Shown: positions 59,019 to 64,000 of the stretch, piece after piece
Numbering within the stretch: position 1 is the stretch's first letter
How the letters are laid out: each line of letters starts with the position of its first letter
NCBI RefSeq assembly: GCF_004798865.1
Contig: NW_025336348.1
Location: 1,827,527 to 1,891,526, forward strand
Reading direction: 5' to 3'
DNA: 64,000 nucleotides
Source of the DNA: Varanus komodoensis
Taxonomy: Eukaryota > Chordata > Lepidosauria > Squamata > Varanidae
Made by a program: the position numbers and the translations under genes
Notes under the pieces: generated by a model
Database searches by the model: none
The model's input: only the letters and a program-made list of their open reading frames with translations
Told to the model about the DNA's origin: nothing

Positions 59019-59654
59019 AAAGACTCATACACGTTCTATCTCATTCCTTGAACAACAGAACGTTGCTTAGAGATACTGGTCCTCACATAAAGGCATCATC
59101 TGACTAAGATTAAGCACATTAAAATCCCACTTATTTCAGTGGGAAAATTAGAGTACATGCATGCATTTCTTAAGAAACACAAATCAAAGATGACTTAAAA
59201 ATGCTTATTACTCTTTGAGTTATAACAAAATTTTCAGACAACTGTAGGCCAAAGTGAACTTTTTCTTTAACTATAAAAAGGTCACAACAATGGTTCAGTA
59301 CCATTAAATTTGTGTGCAACACTGCTTTATTATAATGTTTAGATTCCACATGCAACTGCATTTCCTACTTATATGGTAGAGAAACACCATCTATGGATCA
59401 GCTCCATTAAAACACAAATCCTTTCTGAAGCTGCAGTTCTTGGGCAAAGGTGAAAATAGCCCTTTCTGCCTATTAGCAGGTGGGACAAGAAAGCATTCTG
59501 ACAGAAACTGCCTTTTCTTCTCAATGGTTACTGATAGTAGAAAATGTACAGGAGTTGCTCAATTTTAGAAAACACTCAGTAAAAACATTCAGTTTTTGTT
59601 CATGTGTGAAGATGCTTGAATCTACATTATTGACTGTTCCATTCTACCATACTA

Positions 59655-59730
59655 TCAAGTAAAGGTGTTTCAAGTATTGTGCCTTTCATTGTTATCCAAA
59701 CTAGACCTTATTTATAATGTACCCTCAAGG
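59655..59730 (+). repeat. Paired direct repeat beside GOLT1B exon 2, copy 1
   Basis: GTGTTTCAAGTATTGTGCCT, then ATCCAAACTAGACCTTATTT and ATAATGTACC recurs at 60806-60872 with about 85% identity. Confidence 0.6.
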
Positions 59731-60444
59731 TACATGGGTGATTCCCAGTGCAAGCAAAAGGTAGGTCTCTAGCCCAAGAAGCTTACAACCTACGTTTAAA
59801 TCTGGCTGGGAAAGGAAGATTTGAATGTGAACAAATGCAGGGTCAGACTTTGCTTGGCAGAGCAAAAGAACTAGCAGGCTGAATCTATGCGTGCTTACCC
59901 TCCAGTCAGTTCCATGGGGCTTGGTCCCTGGTCAGTGTGTGCAAGAGAGCAGCCTAGAGAGAAGTATTAGTTTCCAGATGGGGTCTGAAGGAAGAGGGGT
60001 GGCACCATGTAAATGAGGGGGGATTCTAAGGAGCCACAAGGCAGAATGGGTACAATAGCTGGGGAAAGCAGGAGACCTCTGGGAAACTCAGGGCAGAATC
60101 CAACATGGCACTTACACCCTCATCCCACCACACTGTGGGCCCTGCCAGTTACACTACAGAGTAGGACCCAATGGTTACACAAGGGAGATTTAGATCTTCC
60201 AAGGGGAAATCCCCATATTAGCAGAAATTCTCATATTTGGAAGAAGGCAGCTTGGCAAACTTACCTTATTATAAGCGCCACTGACCTGCCTCCAAGCATT
60301 TCCTCTCATTTCGTTCCCCAGAGGCACTAAATTGTCACTGCATAAGAGTGGAGTTTTTTGCCTGTTTCTTCAACACTACAGTATATAGAGGGGGAAGACT
60401 GTTCAGTTTATACTTCAAGTACTTACTCATATAAAATTACTTAC

Positions 60445-60536
60445 ATTTCCAATAGCCAGAAGTGCTTTGTCAAAAAACAGAATCATTCCAAAGAAAAGGA
60501 AAAACACTCCAAAACCCGTAAGCCCCATTCCAATTT
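60445..60536 (-). CDS. GOLT1B: GOLT1B coding exon 2 (vesicle transport protein GOT1B)
   Basis: GOT1B is a small four-helix membrane protein of the Golgi and early secretory pathway, homologous to yeast Got1, involved in ER-Golgi transport. This 92-base exon starts with the last two bases of a Lys codon, then reads [20 protein letters not shown] and [10 protein letters not shown]. That is essentially identical to the human protein from memory. It covers the first transmembrane helix. The acceptor is TTGCAG (just above 60536) and the donor GTAAGT (just below 60445). The paralogue GOLT1A has VGITGFGIFF instead, so this is GOLT1B. The conserved introns exclude a processed copy. The preceding exon with MISLTDTQ was not found up to 64000. 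Confidence 0.97.
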
Positions 60537-60803
60537 CTGCAATACAAGAAAGGGGGAAGGGGGTTGTTAGTAACAATGTTGTTTCAGCAACCACATATGC
60601 AAATCTTACTATATTTATTAAGTTGCACTCAAAACATTCTCTGACGTGTATTTTTTGAAACCAGCAGTCCCAACATAACATGAACCCTCTTCCAGGCAGA
60701 AGGATGCTATGATGCAGTCTACTGCTGCATCATTGAACTTCTTTGTTGGATCAAACTAGCAATCTTATCTCCAGGAATAGGCAGTTGTTGAACACACCGC
60801 CTA

Positions 60804-60875
60804 TTCAAGTAAGGGTGTTTCAAGTATTATGCATTCAATATCCAAACTAGATCTTATTTATCATGTACTGTAATG
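60804..60875 (+). repeat. Paired direct repeat beside GOLT1B exon 2, copy 2
   Basis: GTGTTTCAAGTATTATGCAT, then ATCCAAACTAGATCTTATTT and ATCATGTACT matches copy 1 about 1.15 kb away. The pair brackets exon 2. Confidence 0.6.
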
Positions 60876-62784
60876 GGCTATTGATTCAGTGGTATAGTTT
60901 CCCACTCTAGCTCTACTACTTCTTTGCTCCCCCCCCCCCCGCCACACACACCTTTTCTCCCTTACTTCTACCTCAAACACAGAACACTGCTAATTCAATG
61001 TATTTTTAGTGTATTCAGATTTCTTTCAACAGAGTGACCAGGATGTAGTAGTCTTTACGCAGTTCAGGTCAAGAAAGCGTCCATTGGATTATCTTTCAAA
61101 ATACAATGTAGAGAGTTATGGAAGACAATGCATGAGGTCTCATTTCCTCCCCCTCGCTCTACTGCTAATCATTTAACTAAGCATTCCAAAATGTACAATA
61201 CGATAAAACATGCCTTGAAAAATGAGCAAAAAATCTGCTAGTCACGGGTCTGTCTTATTTAGACTTTCTCTGTTCCTTGTCCATGATTTAGATACCTAAC
61301 AATTTCTCCAAAGTCTACCTGTTTGACTTCCACACAGAATAACCTGATGCATGGCTAACTTGATCATTAACTTGAGAAGCTCTCCCTCCCCCAGAAACAA
61401 AGAATAGTGGCACCATTTTGGTCATGGCAAACACATATAAGGAAGCATTTTTGAAAGTTGCAATATCATGTACCTATGTACTTGTCCATGGCAAATACTA
61501 AATAAGCTGAAACATCAGTTACACTAGAATGCTAAAGCTCTGTCTAAAAGAAATGGAGCTTCATTCTGAGAGTATTTTTGCAAGTGTCATTCAGTCTCAA
61601 TGTCGCAGAGTACAGATTCTAAACTTGCTGGAGCCACTATCTTATTCAAACCATCATACAGTGGCATTGTCAAGAACAGCTAGTTATTATTAATGGACTG
61701 CTTTATGTTCAGAAAAAAAAAGGAGCTGGGTGGTATCTTCACTCTTGAAACAGTTATCTAGCTGTCTTAACTGAAGGTGTGGACCAGCACAATGGAAAGT
61801 ATTCTGATTTTTCTAATCAGAAATCTGAAGAGGGAAAAAGTCATCTTTCATTTGCAAGGAAGGCAACTTTTCATACTGCATAAACAAGCTTTCTATTTAA
61901 GCACTTGCCTAGAAACCATGGGTGACAAGCAGCTGCATACAGGTGAATGTACGGAAGCCCACACAGACTGGGCTGCCCAGCAGAGGAGGGATGGAGCAGC
62001 AACCAGCACAGACACTAAGCTGGTTTCTAGAAGAGCAAAGACCCATCCCATGCCCAGCATAGAGGCAGCTTGATATTTCTCCTCTGCCAAACCCAAACAG
62101 GCTGGTAAATTTTGTGCAAGACAGTGACTTTTGTGGGGTTACTTACAAAGCTAGTGTACTCTGTGCATCAGTCCCATTATTTCAACACAATTTATCACTA
62201 TTTAAAATGTTTATATCCAGAATATTTTCAAACAAAATCTATTATGGCTGCAATTCTTTGGTCTAAATGCCCATAGGACAATTCAGAGTCCTAGCTCCAA
62301 CCCTAGAGGCTTGCTTTGATGTCCGAGCTGGGACTCCTAACTTGGGTCATCCCCCTCCCCACGTCTTTGCACCCACTGTGGAAATAACTGCCTGCTGTGA
62401 CTCCAATGCTGCAAGAAAAAGGGGCAGTGGGGGGGCAGGGTCCATCAGCATATGCAAAATTCTGGAAGACTCTCAGTATCCTTTCTTCATGCTCTGCAGG
62501 AAACTATACTCCCACTCTCCTCTCATCCTGCATAGGATGCCTGTATTCCTGAGTTTGGAGGGTTACGGGCAGGTTCACTGGACTGCACTAGATTAGTGTT
62601 CTGTGTTGCTGAAGTCCAGCAATTCACCTCTGAAAAGCAACCATCCCATGGTGAACAGGCAGAAACTAGAGTGACTTGGCCCATGACTCTGGTAAAGAGA
62701 CAGGCAACTTCTGAAAATTGAATGAAGCTACAGAATGCTTTTGCAGAAAAAGCAACTGAGCTCAGATCAACCTGTGCTTAACCT

Positions 62785-63110
62785 TTCTCGTTGAAAGAGC
62801 TTTGCTTCAAATTATACAAAAGCAAGCAATTTGAAGAGATGCAAGCATTGGGCATTTATTGAAACCTGTAAATCCAAGGCTACATTAAAGCATTCAAGTT
62901 CAGAATGTACTAAAAGGGAAGACTAAAGGCTAATGATGCTGTTTCTGTGCTGGTATAAACCCTGATTTTCCAATGTCTAGTTCCTGCACGTAGCCTTTCT
63001 TTTCTGTAGAAAGGGCTGTGCTGCAGATACAACAACAAACTATTTGAAGAGATGTCTGGTTTGAATATTTATTCAAACCTGCATAATTATACCAAAGTTT
63101 ATCTGTTTTA
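62785..63110 (+). repeat. Degenerate tandem duplication of about 215 bases
   Basis: AATTTGAAGAGATGCAAGCA, GGGCATTTATTGAAACCTGT at about 62830-62870 corresponds to TATTTGAAGAGATGTCTGGT, GAATATTTATTCAAACCTGC at about 63040-63080. The flanks (GAAAGAGCTTTGCTTCA / GAAAGGGCTGTGCTGCA) match too. It lies in GOLT1B intron 1. Confidence 0.5.
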
Positions 63111-64000
63111 GCCTTTTACTGTTCACCACTCTGCAATCTGCTTTAGACACAGAACAGTATGCAAATGATATGAATAAAAATGAATTAGTTGGTTCATGTC
63201 TTTCTTCTAAGAAGAATAATTTAATAAATATTAGTGTGAGTTTCACTTTTATAAACTTGGTCTTGTAGGTCTATTCCAACTGCGTCATTGCATCACAATT
63301 CTCACTTTCACTTTATTTGGGCAAGTCTCCTAGGCATTTTCTTGGTTCAACTATGAGTAAGAATGGAATACTTTTATTTTAGAACAAAAAAACCTAATAC
63401 AGTATTGCTTTGTTCAACTGACAGTATATGACTGATCATGCACTGTAGGGGAAAGGTGGCATCTCTGAAATTAATCAACATGAATCTTATGATGGTCTAT
63501 TTAGAAACACACTGCAGTGAGTTCAAGAAGATTTACTTCCAGGTTGGTGTGTACAGAATTTGAAACAATACCATTCTCCTAATGATATTGTTTGGGAATG
63601 CCTCAGGCTAAGTTCCAAAGTACAGTGAGTAGGCAAGGATTTTGGAAATAGATTTGGACTTAGACACATAAAGACAAGAATATGAATATCATAAAGACAT
63701 AGCCCATATTTTTGAATTTAAAAAGTTGAAATAAGACAAAGTAAATTGTTTTAAAGGACTTCACATCTTGCTGTTAAGGTACTGCCTGAGGGCTGACCTG
63801 AGATCAAGGCCATTGCTGTGCTCTGGGCAAGTAACTGACACCAACTCTGCACATACAACCCAGTTCTTGAAACTCATTGCTGAAAAACTGCAACTACAAT
63901 ACACAATTTCTATTGCCACAGTGCACTTGTATATTTTGGCCTAAAACACATATCACCTGTAGCCAGCATAGCCAAAGTGACTTCCCGCCTAGACTTCTGT

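Larger units (their letters stand above)
54106..64000 (-). other. GOLT1B: GOLT1B introns 1 (partial), 2, 3 and 4
   Basis: The introns lie at 54106-56664, 56747-58204, 58384-60444 and 60537 to beyond 64000. They are unusually poor in recognisable transposons compared with the rest of the window. I see a minus-strand tRNA-SINE at 55.32 kb, an AT microsatellite at 58.98 kb, two related short direct repeats on either side of exon 2, and a degenerate tandem repeat at 62.8-63.1 kb. The first coding exon (MISLTDTQ) and the promoter CpG island were sought up to 64000 and not found. Confidence 0.75.

Noticed and set aside
60537-64000. Search for GOLT1B coding exon 1
   Set aside because: No ATG followed by ISLTDTQ and a donor, and no CpG island, was seen on the minus strand up to the end of the window.
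1-64000. CRISPR arrays, bacterial operons, toxin genes or endogenous retroviruses
   Set aside because: Repeats are eukaryotic transposons and microsatellites. No evenly spaced repeat-spacer array, ribosome-binding sites or retroviral protein motifs were recognised.

Overview
The window looks like a chromosomal segment from a vertebrate, most probably a squamate reptile. It has large introns, a CpG-island promoter and GT-AG exons of two conserved vertebrate genes. About nine tRNA-headed SINE copies, RTE/BovB-like and CR1-like LINE fragments, hAT elements and short target-like repeats are of kinds I know from lizard and snake genomes. The species cannot be told from this. I see no prokaryotic genes, CRISPR arrays, operons or viral proteins. 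There is a 100-base run of N at 26047-26146.

Region 1, about 1-42.6 kb, is the 5' part of BCAT1 (cytosolic branched-chain amino-acid aminotransferase) on the minus strand. Coding exon 1 (only Met-Lys, 42041-42046) lies in a CpG island at about 41.93-42.62 kb. Exon 2 (23 codons) is at 19253-19321 and exon 3 (67 codons) at 2844-3044. The remaining exons lie beyond the low-coordinate end. The introns are full of transposon remains and hold no other gene that I can support. The promoter carries an exact C/EBP-ATF (ATF4) element and a CTCF-like motif.

Region 2, about 42.7-50.8 kb, is intergenic and repeat-rich: LINE tails, two tRNA-SINEs, two hAT elements 63 bases apart, a short-inverted-repeat transposon and CR1 pieces.

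Region 3, about 50.8-64 kb, is the 3' four-fifths of GOLT1B (vesicle transport protein GOT1B) on the minus strand. Coding exons 2-5 are at 60445-60536, 58205-58383, 56665-56746 and 54067-54105, followed by a probable long 3' UTR. The first coding exon lies beyond 64 kb. With a standard nine-codon start the protein would be 138 residues, the human length.

The two genes are not functionally linked: one transaminates leucine, isoleucine and valine in the cytosol, the other is a small Golgi membrane protein. Their adjacency is the main surprise. In human they lie roughly 3 Mb apart on 12p12 and on opposite strands. Here the 3' end of GOLT1B faces the BCAT1 promoter about 8-12 kb away. One inversion with breakpoints between GOLT1B and SPX and between BCAT1 and IRAG2/LRMP would give exactly this arrangement.
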